Notes: generated by a model from the sequence alone, not told the origin. DNA of 64,000 nucleotides from Bathymodiolus brooksi (GCA_963680875.1 OY804589.1:24602353-24666352); one strand, 5' to 3'. Positions 10,308-22,449 are shown, counted from the first letter of the stretch. Program-made: numbers and translations.

Positions 10308-13300
10308 TTACCAGAATGTAGATTCGTGCGTTATGTCGTCTGCAAGGATAACCATGTGACCCATCGATGGCCCTAAATCAACGGTTATATTTGTATATAG
10401 TAGTTCATCATGTTTACTTATAACTGAATAATTCATTGTATTGGGAGTATTCAGTCCATCATTTAGCCATCGCCCTCGCCAGCCAAGAAAGGATCCGTAA
10501 CTGTAAAAAATATATATAAGAAATTCAGAAAAACATTAATAAGTATTGGATTATGAAAATAAAGTTTAAACAGTGATGGTTGCAGTGGCATAGCTAGAGT
10601 GTGTGCTGCCCAGGACAAAAAAAATACAACATATTGACAGTGACTCCCTCTTATATTATAAGTTATCTACGTTCCTATCCGTAGATATGGAGATTTTAAC
10701 ACCCTGAAGTACCCAAGTACATCCTGAAGGGTATACAGGCTACTGAAGGGTGTTAAAATCTCCATATCTATGGATAGGAATGCAGATAACAAACTTATCC
10801 CCGGTTATAGTCAAAAATAAGACATTTTGAACCCCGGCGGTCCACGTAAAAGTGACGTTTTCTTTGTTTTTGGAAAGAATAAGTAAAAGATATGAAAATT
10901 TCGAGTGCTTTTTACCCGGTGTAGTACAGTTGATCAAACTAACAGCTTTAGATTCAATATATAGCCAAAATTAAATAAATTTGATTCTGGAGTGCAACGT
11001 CGCAAGCTTTAACGTCATATCCCCATTTTGAAAATTATAATAACATTTGATTGGTTAAATGGCTAGTTACACCCGGTAATATGGCCTAGCAACACCTGGG
11101 AATGTGGGTTTTTTATACCCGGGATTTTAACCAATCAAAAGTTGTTATAATTTTCAAACCAGGAATAAATATATATATAACAACAGTTGCCATCAAGTTA
11201 GCAGTCATAATGTACCAAATACTGTATACCGAAAACCATGTTAAATATTATTTATAAAATTAATGACTTCTTTATTATGCATTTGTGAATAGTGTCCTGA
11301 CGTTAAAACCACATTTATTTCAATACAGCCTATGCACACTTATCCAGCAGACACAAAAGTGCAACCCCCATAAAAGTGATGGCCGGGACGAACCCTCCTC
11401 CTCCCCTACTAGCTATGCAACTGGATGGTTGTCTATTCCACAAATATCAACAACACGAACAACATCCTCTAACCTCAAACCATTGAATACCAAAAAAGAC
11501 CACAATAGATGGCTTTGGAAATCGGCTAAATTTGATCTTTGTAACTATGGAAAAAGGGAAATAACTCTTGCAAAAAAAGAAAACATTCTGACTGAAGGTT
11601 AAAGCAACATACAATTTCATTTTTTGAGAACCATGGCAACAATCATACATTTACACATACAGTCAATGCAAGTCATCATTAAAGTTGCAAGTTTGAGATG
11701 TAACATTTTCATCGTATATGTGGTTTCTGACTCTGAGAAGAAAAGATTTGAAATTTCAGATAATCAGAAAGCTTGATGACCTTAGCAGACATTTTGAACT
11801 TCTAAATGGAACAAAATTCATATATAACGTTGAAGACCTATAAGTAACATTTCTGTCAAGTTTGGTGACATTTGGTTCAGTTGTTTGTGAGGAAATAACA
11901 AAATGTGAAAAGCTTACAGACGACAGACCATGACGGATGAAAAGTGATGAAAATACCTCACTTGGTGCATTGGTCAAGAGGGGCTAAGAACAAAAAGCAA
12001 CATTTCAGTACAAAGAAATCTTAGGTTTTTAATGGGGTTAGTGTATGTCCATCTTTAGATTTCTGTGTAATGCTTTGTAGATAGCTGTTTGTCCTTTGAC
12101 CTTTTTCTTTTAGCCATTGCATTGTCCGTCCTTCTTTGATTTACGGATTCTGATTACCATTTGGTATCTTCAAACTCTTCTTGTAGGATTAGTGATATAA
12201 GCTCAGCACATGATTTCTGTATGATGAAAGCAAAATATTTCTCAACGGAGGGGTCGAAAATATTATATCATACTCAACATGTAACATACTGTATTAAAAT
12301 GAAGGGTTTATCTAGAATTATTTTATATGAAAATGGGATTAAATACCTACGATCACAATCTTAGATATGTTTGTATTACAAGAGTTTCTATGACAACATA
12401 AAATAAACTATGAAATATACCCATGTTCAGCTCTGGTTTCTTTTTTATGTCTAACCATTTTAAATCTCCCAATATACTCTGGAGGTCTTGTTAAAAATAT
12501 ACCGGATGATTGCAATCTGAAATTATGAAACCAGATTCAAGCAAAAATAACAAGGATTAGTGTGACTAAAGTTCAAATAATGAAATAAAAAAAAAATCCA
12601 ATCTTGAATAATGTTAGTGACATAACACAAATTATGACAAGTTTATTCCTCTACTTGTAATATTTAAGTAAACCGTAGCATACACATTTGCGATGTTCCA
12701 GTTTGGCATGGTCAAACTCATGATTTTATCATTGACAGGATCATTTATTGAGTTTAATTGTTCAAGGTATCGGTGTTCGAGTGAAAGGGTTTTTCTTACT
12801 TTGAAAATTGACACTTTCAAACTAAAGGCTCCCAGTAGCCTGTAATCGCTCACCTGGCTCAAAGTTGGCCCCAAAAAAGAAAAGCCAAAATTATTGCTAA
12901 GTATATGGAAGATTCTGTAGTCAAATCCGTTGAGATACTACTGAAAGATAATTTAAAAAGGAATCTAAAGAAAAAACAGACAAAAAATAAACGTTCTATA
13001 CCCCAAAGTTAGAGGAGATAATTTTTAAGTGATTTTTTGCCAAATTTTCTATTTTTAATAACGGTGGCCATCTTGGTTAGTGGCCGGGGTTGTCGGACAC
13101 AATTCTCAAAGAGGACCATCTGAAGAACATTCCATCATAGTTTGGGCCCAATTGGCCCAGCAGTTTCAGAGAAGATAATTTGTAAGTGATTTTTTGCCGA
13201 ATTTTCTATTTTTAGTAATGGCAGCCATCTTGGTTGGCGGGGGACATTGTCAGAAACAATTCTGAAAGGGGACCACCCAAGGACCATTCCGCCAAAGTTT

Positions 13301-16300
13301 GGTTCAAATTGGCCCAGTGGTTTTAGAGGAGTTGATTAAAATGTAAAAAGCTAACGACAGACGGACGCCGGACGCCCAGTGGTAGCAATAGCTCACCTGA
13401 CCCTTTGGGTCACGTGAGCTAATTAGTTTGAGTCATCCATGGTGTTCAACCTAGCAAAGTTTGACTGTACATTTTGTATATATATAGCTCACTGAAACAA
13501 CAGTCCGCGGGTAGACATGTTGCTCCACTCTAACACATTATCCTGAATCTAAGTTAACCAGTCATTGCTCTTACTCCTTAATGCTACGTGCTTAGCGGAG
13601 AAGCAACAAATGTTCTAGTCTTTGGTTTGACCAAACAGCAGCTCGAATACACATGGTACTGCACTTGAGGCAAGCATGCAAACAATTACACCATCGATGC
13701 AGTTGAATAACCAAAGAATATGACAGAGTGTACTCTGTATAATGTTATTTGTCTTTCCTATGCTTTACGTTAAGGGGGAAACGATTCACCGTATGTACCG
13801 AAATCGTGATTATTTTGGGGACGGTTCGGTTCACGATACGTGGAGGACGCTTACGATACAAACGATATGATGCTCATTTTTTGAAAAAAAGTAGTGTTGA
13901 ACTTCCGTTTTCTTCTTTTGGTGATCATTTAATTAATATTTTGAGAAAAGTGAATCGATTAATTTACGCTTTTAAAATTAATTAATCAAATATTTATAAT
14001 TTCCGCTAGTACGTAAGCGACCTCATATTAAAAAAAAACATGGTAGCGCCCATGTCGACCAGCATGGACTGCAAGTAATAGTTACAGTTTCCTATAAAAC
14101 GTATCATAATACATATCAAATATCACGATACGTATCGCTTGTGGAAAAAGTGTATCGTTACACCCTTACTTTACACAAGTGCTAAAGACTGATTTAAACT
14201 TGAATGAGTTATTATTAGTACCACTCTGTATTATACATGTACTACACTGGTCCATATGCTATACGAAAGATATATGGGGTCAAACACTGGGAGAAGTGCA
14301 TGATTACAAAATCTTATCCAGGAGTGTGTTAGATTTTACAATCTTGCACCTTTCAGTGTTCGGACTCTTTTTTTCCCCATCCCTTTCTAACATGTCAATG
14401 TTTGTTTACTTTTTGCAGATATATTTTTTAATTACCTCCCTTTGACCAAATTCTATAGTAGTTTTGGAAAATTTTAAATGTGGGTCAAATAAATTTTTAT
14501 AGGTATTAATCGCTGTTATAGTACTAGCATTTATGGATATGGTGTATATATTTGATCATGAAATACATCTAAAATACCATCAAATCTACTTCAGAAATGG
14601 TAAGAAAAAATTGTGGGAAAACACTCGTGTAGCTCGTCTTACCCAGGAGCCTGTGTAAGATAGAAAAATCTTTTCCACATAAATCAACAGACTACTTTAT
14701 GCATGGGGTGAGAAAAATATATACACAGTAAATACAAACGTACCTGGCAGAAAAATCATCGTCTTCATTACCCCATCCCCAGTATGAGTTGGCATAGCCA
14801 TTTATCTTCATGAAAGTTTCCTTCTTTGTAGCTACCACTCCTCCAGCATAATTATAATACATTACACTGTGAAAACAAACAAATAGAGTTGCCTACTTAC
14901 ATGAAAGGACTTAAAAATAAACAATATTCCATCAAACTTCTTCACTTAGAGTGAGTGAGTGTTTGTTGTTTAACGCTAACTCAGCAATTTTTCAGCAATA
15001 TCATGACGAGAACAAGTTAATTTTCAATGAGATGATGATGAGGTCCACTTTGTACTGCACCAACACAGGTAGACATGTCACCCCACTCAGACACATTAGC
15101 AGAGAAGCAACAAATACCAATTTTATAGTTTTTTGTTCTTCACTTTGAATGCAACAATTAAATTGATTCCTTTTCATTATTAATGCTTCATCTCCATTTC
15201 TCATAGGGAAAGTTTTGTGTATTGTTGCAGGTGACCAAACATCTGCTGATATTTCACAGCAGAATTAAATTCTTGCCATGAGTAACACATGAATTTATCA
15301 ATTGTATGCTCAATAGAATTTCCTGACATGTTCACATGGCAACAAATGGAGAAATAAAATTTTTTGGTGAAATTTTAATGAAGTCTCCTTAACTACAGTA
15401 TGCAGCATCTTGTGAGTGAGTGATTGTTGTTTAATGCCAACTCAGCAATTTTTCATCTATATCAAGTTAATTTTTAATGAGATGATGACCCCTAACCCCT
15501 AACCCTTATATTGTTTTTTGTCTAATTTTTCTTCCACTTACTGGTATCTCATTTCATCAATAGCAGACGACAGCTGTCTGACATTATTATCACAGAAGTA
15601 GAGATTTTTATCATTTTCTGGCAGAAGATCAGCATCGTGGAACACAAAACAATCAAAGTTGTCATATTTCAAAGCTTCAGTAAATCCAACATTCATTAGT
15701 TTTCCTCTGTTAAATTGGTCGTTTCCAGACTGCAGAAAAAAAATATATAAATAAAAGTGAAATTACCATAATTTTTATTTTTATTTTGGGGGAGTCATGG
15801 TTATGGTGATTAATGTCACTTTCGACAATATTTCAGTTATTATAAAATCAATGCAGTCAGTTGGTGGAGGAAACCTGAGTACCCGGAGAAACCCACCGAC
15901 ATTCCGTATGTCACTGACAAACTTTATCACATATAATGTTGTATCGAGTACATCACACCATGAATGGGGTTCGAACTCACAACTTTAGAGGTGATAGGTT
16001 CTGATTACACAGGTAGTTATAAATCCATCTACCATACGATAAAGACCATGACACCCCCTTTTTTTAATTTTCATATTTAATATATTTAATTGAGGAGGAA
16101 ATATTAATGCAATTTTACTAAAATATGTCAAACTTTCTTTTTATCACTACTGTTAGCGTAATATATTACCTTAAATTTTTGTTGTGATTCGTAAAACCTG
16201 TTGCAATTACAACATAATAAATATGTCTTAAAAATAAGCATGATTTTTGTACAATGTACTGTGTTGTAGAAGACTTTTTATTAAAGATTGTAAGAAACAG

Positions 16301-19300
16301 CTTGCTTCAATAAATAACAAAATTACAAAAGAAAACCAGATTGTGTAGGTGCATTTTTGATGAGTCCACCTTGTTATACCAAACCGAACTATTCATCGAT
16401 GGCCTTAAATGGAAGCGAAAAAACAAAAACAACTGTGTTTCCGCTAATACTACCAACCCTAATTTTTAATACCTACCCTAAAGTTTTTATTGCCATTTTT
16501 GGTTAAGCATTGTTAAAGTAAGTTTCTTATATCTTGAATTAAATAATAAAATAATATAATTATCCCTTGATTGCCCCTTTTGATATTTTCTGTCAACAGG
16601 AAGTGAACTGGATGTGCAATTAGGTTCCCAATGCTCAACAGGTAACATGTGGAAGAGGTACCAGAAAAAGCTATATTTCGGTCAGTGACAGTACATTGTA
16701 TTTAACACAAATTTATACAGTCATTGCAATTTGCTTGCTCAAATAGAACAAGTGCGATAATACTCAATTAGAGGACTGCACTGTATTGGAAGAAGATGAT
16801 AAATTGCAATAATGGAGCACCATCAACAAACCTGTTCTACAAGAAATATTCTGTATTCTATCTGTTGTTTATATAACATAGGGTGAAGTCTGTTTAATAA
16901 AATCTTCAAGTGATGCATTCTATCTCTGTATGGAACAATGATAGCCACTTTCTGGTAAGACTTGCAATCTTTGGGACTAGAGTGACCTCCCCTTTTCACA
17001 AACAAATATTTGTGTGCCATATGGTCCATATCAAATGCATTGACGATGTCTATATTTATTACATCTGTAAAATGAGAATTAAAACACTGTAATAAAAATG
17101 TAGATATCTAATTTAGTACGCAAGACACTTTTCTAGAATAACCTTTATCAGGTATGATCAAAGCCAAATACATGTATTTGAAGAATTAAGTAAAGAATGA
17201 CAATTTATTATGAGCATTGAAGTTGAACTGTGGTAGGTTTATTGATATATAATGCCACTCTCAACTCCATCGGTGGTGTAATGGTCAGCGTTCACAACTC
17301 CAATGCGGTAGATCGTGGGTTCAAGCCATAATCTGGTCAAACCAATAGCTGTAAAATTGGTAATTGTTGCTTGCTTCTCCGCTAGAGCACGCAGCATTAA
17401 GAAGAAAGAGCAAATACTGGTTGGCTCAGAATCAGAATAATGTGTCATAGTGGGGCGAAATGTTTATCCGCGGACTGTTGTTTTAGTGAGCTAGCACTAT
17501 AAAAATCCAACTAAGCATGTTGGTCTAGTACAAAGCGTATCTCATCATCACATCATTGAAAATTAACTTGTTCTCGCCATGATATAGTTGAAAAATAGCT
17601 GCATTGGTGTTAGACAACAATCACTCACTCAACAAAATTTAATTTGAATTGTGGTAGACAGCTTGATTGAGACGAGTGATTGTTGTTTAATGCCAAGTGA
17701 GCAATTTTTCAGCTATTTATACACCAAGCAAACTTTTACCAGACATGACTATAAGTAACACAGCAGATGTTTTATAAGAAACAGGAACTGTTTACACTTT
17801 TGGTGGAGTCCGTTTTTATCTTTCTGTGTCACGTTTTTTGGGGGGGGTTTTTTTGTCTTTGTCCTGTGTCTTGTGCCCAATGTTGCTTGTGTCTCTGTAT
17901 TGTCCATTCTTGATTGCCCATTCGGTTTTTTCTAATGTTTATTTATCATAATACCAAAACTCTGCATGAAAGGTCATGACATTTCAAATTAATTTTCTAT
18001 ATTTAGATCTAGAATTGTCCAATAAATGACATTCATTAAATTATTTAGGAACTGTATATTTAAACATTAATATAGCTTTAATAAATTACATTATTTAGGA
18101 ACTGTATATTTAAACATTAATTTAGCTTTAATAAATTACATTATTTAGGAACTGTATATTTAAACATTAATATAGCTTTAATAAATTACATTATTTAGGA
18201 ACTGTATATTTAAACATTAATATAGCTTTAATAAATTACATTATTTAGGAACTGTATATTTAAACATTAATATAGCTTTAATAAATTACATTATTTAGGA
18301 ACTGTATATTTAAACATTAATATAGCTTTAATAAATTACATTATTTAGGAACTGTATATTTAAACATTAATATAGCTTTAATAAATTACATTATTTAGGA
18401 ACTGTATATTTAAACATTAATATAGCTTTAATAAATTACATTATTTAGGAATTGTATATTTAAACATTAATATAGCTTTAATAAATTACATTATTTAGGA
18501 ACTGTATATTTAAACATTAATATAGCTTTAATAAATTACATTATTTAGGAATTGTATATTTAAACATTAATATAGCTTTAATAAATTACATTATTTAGGA
18601 ACTGTATATTTAAACATTAATATAGCTTTAATAAATTACATTATTTAGGAATTGTATATTTAAACATTAATATAGCTTTAATAAATTACATTATTTAGGA
18701 ACTGTATATTTAAACATTAATATAGCTTTAATAAATTACATTATTTAGGAACTGTATATTTAAACATTAATATAGCTTTAATAAATTACATTATTTAGGA
18801 ACTGTATATTTAAACATTAATATAGCTTTAATAAATTACATTATTTAGGAATTGTATATTTAAACATTAATATAGCTTTAATAAATTACATTATTTAGGA
18901 ACTGTATATTTAAACATTAATATAGCTTTAATAAATTACATTATTTAGGAACTGTATATTTAAACATTAATATAGCTTTAATAAATTACATTATTTAGGA
19001 ACTGTATATTTAAACATTAATATAGCTTTAATAAATTACATTATTTAGGAACTGTATATTTAAACATTAATATAGCTTTAATAAATTACATTATTTAGGA
19101 ACTGTATATTTAAACATTAATATAGCTTTAATAAATTACATTATTTAGGAACTGTATATTTAAACATTAATATAGCTTTAATAAATTACATTATTTAGGA
19201 ACTGTATATTTAAACATTAATATAGCTTTAATAAATTACATTATTTAGGAACTGTATATTTAAACATTAATATAGCTTTAATAAATTACATTATTTAGGA

Positions 19301-20592
19301 ACTGTATATTTAAACATTAATATAGCTTTAATAAATTACATTATTTAGGAACTGTATATTTAAACATTAATATAGCTTTAATAAATTACATTATTTAGGA
19401 ACTGTATATTTAAACATTAATATAGCTTTAATAAATTACATTATTTAGGAATTGTATATTTAAACATTAATATAGCTTTAATAAATTACATTATTTAGGA
19501 ACTGTATATTTAAACATTAATATAGCTTTAATAAATTACATTATTTAGGAACTGTATATTTAAACATTAATATAGCTTTAATAAATTACATTATTTAGGA
19601 ACTGTATATTTAAACATTAATATAGCTTTAATAAATTACATTATTTAGGAATTGTATATTTAAACATTAATATAGCTTTAATAAATTACATTATTTAGGA
19701 ACTGTATATTTAAACATTAATATAGCTTTAATAAATTACATTATTTAGGAACTGTATATTTAAACATTAATATAGCTTTAATAAATTACATTATTTAGGA
19801 ACTGTATATTTAAACATTAATATAGCTTTAATAAATTACATTATTTAGGAACTGTATATTTAAACATTAATATAGCTTTAATAAATTACATTATTTAGGA
19901 ACTGTATATTTAAACATTAATATAGCTTTAATAAATTACATTATTTAGGAACTGTATATTTAAACATTAATATAGCTTTAATAAATTACATTATTTAGGA
20001 ACTGTATATTTAAACATTAATATAGCTTTAATAAATTACATTATTTAGGAACTGTATATTTAAACATTAATATAGCTTTAATAAATTACATTATTTAGGA
20101 ACTGTATATTTAAACATTAATATAGCTTTAATAAATTACATTATTTAGGAACTGTATATTTAAACATTAATATAGCTTTAATAAATTACATTATTTAGGA
20201 ATTGTATATTTAAACATTAATATAGCTTTAATAAATTACATTATTTAGGAACTGTATATTTAAACATTAATATAGCTTTAATAAATTACATTATTTAGGA
20301 ATTGTAATATATGTAATAAACCAAGTCAGATTTAATTAAAACTTGATGGGAATAAGCATTTTTAATTATGCAAGGTTGATATATGTTAGTTAATGTCCTC
20401 ACCTAAGTCTGATATCTTTGGTTTACATACATCTACAACATCTGAGGCAGACAAATGTTTGAAGTCTAGTAGAGTCTTTGGATGTGTGAAGATACAGTGG
20501 TCTCGATAGTTGAACAGAGAGAAAAAGACAACGAAAAAATAAATCGTAGAAACAGCAAAGAAACCATACTTCTTCAGCGAACTAAGAAACAT
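10308..20592 (-). CDS. B4GALT-like: Beta-1,4-galactosyltransferase family enzyme, six exons, complete
   Basis: Golgi type II membrane glycosyltransferase (GT7 family) expected to transfer galactose, or possibly GalNAc, from the UDP-sugar to terminal GlcNAc. Exons on the minus strand: 20592-20403, 17064-16832, 15729-15542, 14866-14744, 12516-12421, 10500-10308 (stop TAA 10310-10308). All have AG/GT borders and matching phases, giving 1023 nt and 340 residues. Residues about 11-27 form the membrane anchor. Motifs: VAIIVPYRDR 103-112, FNRGK 147-151, DAD 173-175 (usually DVD), WGWGNEDDD 233-241. Compared with bovine beta4GalT1, the metal ligands D254/M344/H347 fall on D175/M265/H268. E317/D318 fall on E238/D239 and Y289 falls on Y210, all at identical spacing. 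The Tyr favours UDP-Gal over UDP-GalNAc. The C-terminus runs about 20 residues past the usual LYTxITVDIG end. An in-frame TGA upstream with no intervening ATG supports the start. The introns hold SINEs and, in intron 1, a 2.3-kb satellite. Confidence 0.95.
10662..10790. repeat. Inverted repeat (43-bp arms) downstream of exon 6 acceptor
   Basis: Arms 10662-10704 and 10748-10790 are inverted copies with about three mismatches (core TAGATATGGAGATTTTAACA). The loop contains CCTGAAG-type direct repeats. Probably a palindromic MITE or remnant inside intron 5 of the galactosyltransferase. Confidence 0.75.
11027..11158. repeat. Inverted repeat (33-bp arms), palindromic element
   Basis: Arms 11027-11059 and 11126-11158 match inverted with two mismatches (TTTGAAAATTATAA ... 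TTGATTGGTTAAA). Nested inside are CACCCGGTAATATGGC and ATACCCGGG. Lies in intron 5 of the galactosyltransferase. No coding capacity. Confidence 0.75.
12037..12190. repeat. Dispersed repeat, copy 1 (TTTGTCC...TTTGGTATCTTC)
   Basis: Shares TGTAGATAGCTGTTTGTCC, GCCATTGCATTGTCCGTCC, ACGGATTCTGATTACC and TTTGGTATCT in the same order with 25890-26003. A poorer relative may lie at 17800-17940. Resembles a dispersed repeat I associate with mytilid mussels; family not assigned. Confidence 0.5.
13011..13421 (-). mobile_element. Hairpin-ended element with two 157-bp internal repeats (seed family of the 332-bp satellite)
   Basis: Repeats start AGAGGAGATAATTTTTAAGT at 13011 and AGAGAAGATAATTTGTAAGT at 13168, with a third start AGAGGAGTT at 13325. 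They run into GACAGACGGACGCCGGACGC and a hairpin 13389-13421 (TAGCTCACCTGACCC, TTT, then the inverse with one mismatch). On the minus strand the order is hairpin, GGCGTCCG, then repeats with CACTGGGCC..GAACCAAACTT..GGTCCTTGG..CAAGATGGC. The array at 43392 onward has the same order and motifs. Similar to pearl/Helitron-like non-autonomous elements of bivalves. Confidence 0.75.
13479..13705 (-). mobile_element. SINE-A copy, tail missing
   Basis: From ATAGCTCACTGAAACAACAG through TTAGCGGAGAAGCAACAAAT to the tRNA-like head (GCAAACAATTACACCATCGA). The 3' tail is truncated. Confidence 0.75.
14948..15120 (-). mobile_element. SINE-A copy, head missing
   Basis: Begins GAGTGAGTGAGTGTTTGTTG, then GCTAACTCAGCAATTTTTCA and GACGAGAACAAGTTAATTTT; ends AGCAGAGAAGCAACAAATAC. 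The tail lies on the low-coordinate side, so the element reads on the minus strand. Located in intron 3 of the galactosyltransferase. Confidence 0.75.
15410..15490 (-). mobile_element. SINE-A 3' fragment
   Basis: GTGAGTGAGTGATTGTTGTT, then ACTCAGCAATTTTTC and ATGAGATGATGACC. Only the 3' domain remains. It ends at the C-rich CCCCTAACCCCTAACCC motif. Confidence 0.65.
15786..16053 (-). mobile_element. SINE-B copy, near full length
   Basis: Tail side GGGGAGTCATGGTTATGGTG through GGAGGAAACCTGAGTACCCG and GGGGTTCGAACTCACAAC (inverse B box) to the head at CATACGATAAAGACCATGAC. Lies in intron 2 of the galactosyltransferase. Confidence 0.8.
16437..16492. repeat. Dispersed repeat fragment, copy 1 (ACTACCAACCCTAATT)
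   Basis: GTTTCCGCTAATACTACCAA, then CCCTAA and CCTACCCTAAAGTTTTTATT. A second copy is at 32542-32601 with about ten differences. The family is unknown. Confidence 0.5.
17250..17637 (+). mobile_element. SINE-A, full-length copy
   Basis: Starts TCCATCGGTGGTGTAATGGT (A-box region), with GTGGGTTCAAGCC as B box about 40 bp on. The body follows (GCACGCAGCATTAAGAAGAA, TTAGTGAGCTAGCACTATAA, AAAATTAACTTGTTCTCGCC). The 3' domain ATGATATAGTTGAAAAATAG leads to GTTAGACAACAATCACTCAC. At about 380 bp it serves as the reference copy for the family. It is a tRNA-derived Pol III retroposon and not a functional tRNA. It lies in intron 1 of the galactosyltransferase, antisense. Confidence 0.85.
17672..17716 (-). 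mobile_element. SINE-A 3' fragment
   Basis: GACGAGTGATTGTTGTTTAATG, then AGTGAGCAATTTTTCAGCTA. A short 3'-end piece only. Confidence 0.55.
18041..20305. repeat. 50-bp satellite, about 45 head-to-tail copies
   Basis: The unit is TTATTTAGGAACTGTATATT, TAAACATTAATATAGCTTTA, ATAAATTACA. Copies are almost identical over 2265 bp. The chief variant is ACTGT to ATTGT, seen in units beginning near 18441, 18541, 18641, 18841, 19441, 19641, 20191 and 20291. The second unit has AATTTAGC for AATATAGC. The array lies wholly inside intron 1 of the galactosyltransferase, 98 bp from the exon 1 donor. It is over 80% A+T. No open frame or known element head is recognised in the unit. Confidence 0.98.
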
Positions 20593-22005
20593 TCTGGTTC
20601 CGTTTAATACAGCTACAAGTTGATAGAATTGTATTTCAAATCTGTATGGTCATTCAGTATTGTTGCCGTAACTATGGTTACCTGAAAATATTGAATAAAT
20701 TCTTAAGCAATATAAAATGTTATAATATAGCATCAAATATTTCATGTCGATTTCTTTGTAAAATAAAAATACATTATTTGCCGATATTTTTACCGGTCTT
20801 CCCTTATAAATATACCTAAAAAGTAGAGCATTTCTGTTTAAAAATATTGCATCTTCACCTATATTGCATTCCACTTTCTCCTTAAAGTTTGGTACGCACC
20901 AGAGAGATTCTGAGTAAAACGATATTTGCATGCAAGCAGACAAGAAATAAACAAGATGGCAGAAATATATTGAATACATGCAGCAAAAAAATATGATGAA
21001 ATGTAATTGTCACAGACAGAAATATTTGTTACTATGTTATAAAAGGGTAATGCACTAACATTGAGGAATATTGCCCTCAATATCATGCAATAATCCTATA
21101 TCATAAAATGATCATATATAACTGACTGATCATCATATTTTATTTAATATCAAGTGGGCAATACACAAGCTTAACTGTGGAACGGTAACTCTTAACAGCC
21201 TTTTTACTATATTTACTGTTTTTACAGTCAAAATAACAGACTGTTATAATTAAGAGCTACAACTTGGTAACTATCTTCCAGTTGAATTCACAAGATAAAC
21301 CACAACATCCAAAAAAAAAGAAAGATGGCCTGTGGTGGGCTCATGGATGTGTGTTCTGATAGTCAAAAGTAAAGGGGAGATAACAAATTAGATCATAGTT
21401 TTGTAATTTGTTGGTCGTGTGGATCTGCCAGGTAAAAGATGTCTTTTATGTGCAAACTAAAATAAACCTAGAATTCTTCATACATGAGGCATTCATTTAC
21501 ATCTTCTCCTAACGAGGAGTTGTGTCTCTGATGCTTCCTGTACAACTGGTGGAAACTGTGCATGCTTTAGGAGTTGTACGTATATCCAGCAACAGAGATT
21601 AGAGGTTCCACATGCATACAACATATGGCTGCCTCTGGGTTTAGAATGATCAGTGACCAAAGTCTCCATTTTGTTTGTGTATAGTACAAATAGACACCCT
21701 TAAAAAGTCCCTTACTAATGACCCTTGTAATAATAACTGATTGCAATAAAATAATAGGAATTTTCTGATTTCTTAGGTATATGAAAAAAAATGTAATACT
21801 ATTTAGCCAGAATGGTTACATTTTCAGGAAAAAAAACAATGCCGCTATTTTTCAAAATTACTGAGATAATTTCAACAAGTCTGCAAAAACTTAAAAGACT
21901 TGCAAAAATAATGGATTTTCTTCTATGCTACACATGCAGCTTTGAGGAGTAAGAGCAAAGGCTGAATGGCTTGCAATCATGATAATGGCTTAGTTTGATT
22001 AAATT
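20593..22005. other. Upstream region of the galactosyltransferase, no gene seen
   Basis: Holds the 5' flank or 5' UTR of the minus-strand gene. Open frames of 75-109 codons here show no family motifs, splice support or repeat support. No TATA or CpG-rich promoter was convincing by eye. Confidence 0.4.
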
Positions 22006-22009
22006 ATGG

Positions 22010-22132
22010 TCTTTAACCCCACTTTCAACAATTATTTCAGGTTTCAAACACAAGTTTTAGTGGTGATAATAGGCACTGACTGCACATGTAGTTGTAAATC
22101 CAACTACCATACGATCACAACCATGATGGCCC
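22010..22132 (-). mobile_element. SINE-B copy with internal deletion
   Basis: CTTTAACCCCACTTTCAACA jumps to ACACAAGTTTTAGTGGTGAT and ends CTACCATACGATCACAACCA. Tail and head ends are present and about half of the body is lost. Confidence 0.7.
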
Positions 22133-22449
22133 CTTCAAGATAAGGTGTCATCGGAGTGCAGGGACAATTAAAATACAAATGTCACTATTTTCTAGCTTAT
22201 AAATTTGACAAATTTCAGCAGACTTACAATATCATATTATAAATTATGAAAAGTATTTACCTAAAGTCTGAAAAATATGATGTACATCTACATGTATCAC
22301 TTACATGGTGTTCTGCCTACATTTTCTGTGCAGAATCAAGTCTGTATAATCAACAATGATGTTACTATCTTGTTTATAAACCTGCAATTAACAACCATGT
22401 ATTGAGATCAATCATTTCATTAAATTAACATTGGTAAATATTTCAGGGT

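Noticed and set aside
15487..15505. Interstitial telomere sequence (CCCCTAACCCCTAACCC)
   Set aside because: Only about three units and next to a SINE fragment; too short to call a telomeric relic.
17280..17345. tRNA gene (TGGTGTAATGG ... GGGTTCAAGCC)
   Set aside because: No closing acceptor stem; the same sequence recurs with a constant 300-bp body and ACTC tail, so it is a tRNA-derived SINE head.
20650..21086. Open frames of 75 and 109 codons upstream of the galactosyltransferase
   Set aside because: No family motif; an in-frame stop separates them from the gene's ATG; composition is that of AT-rich noncoding DNA.
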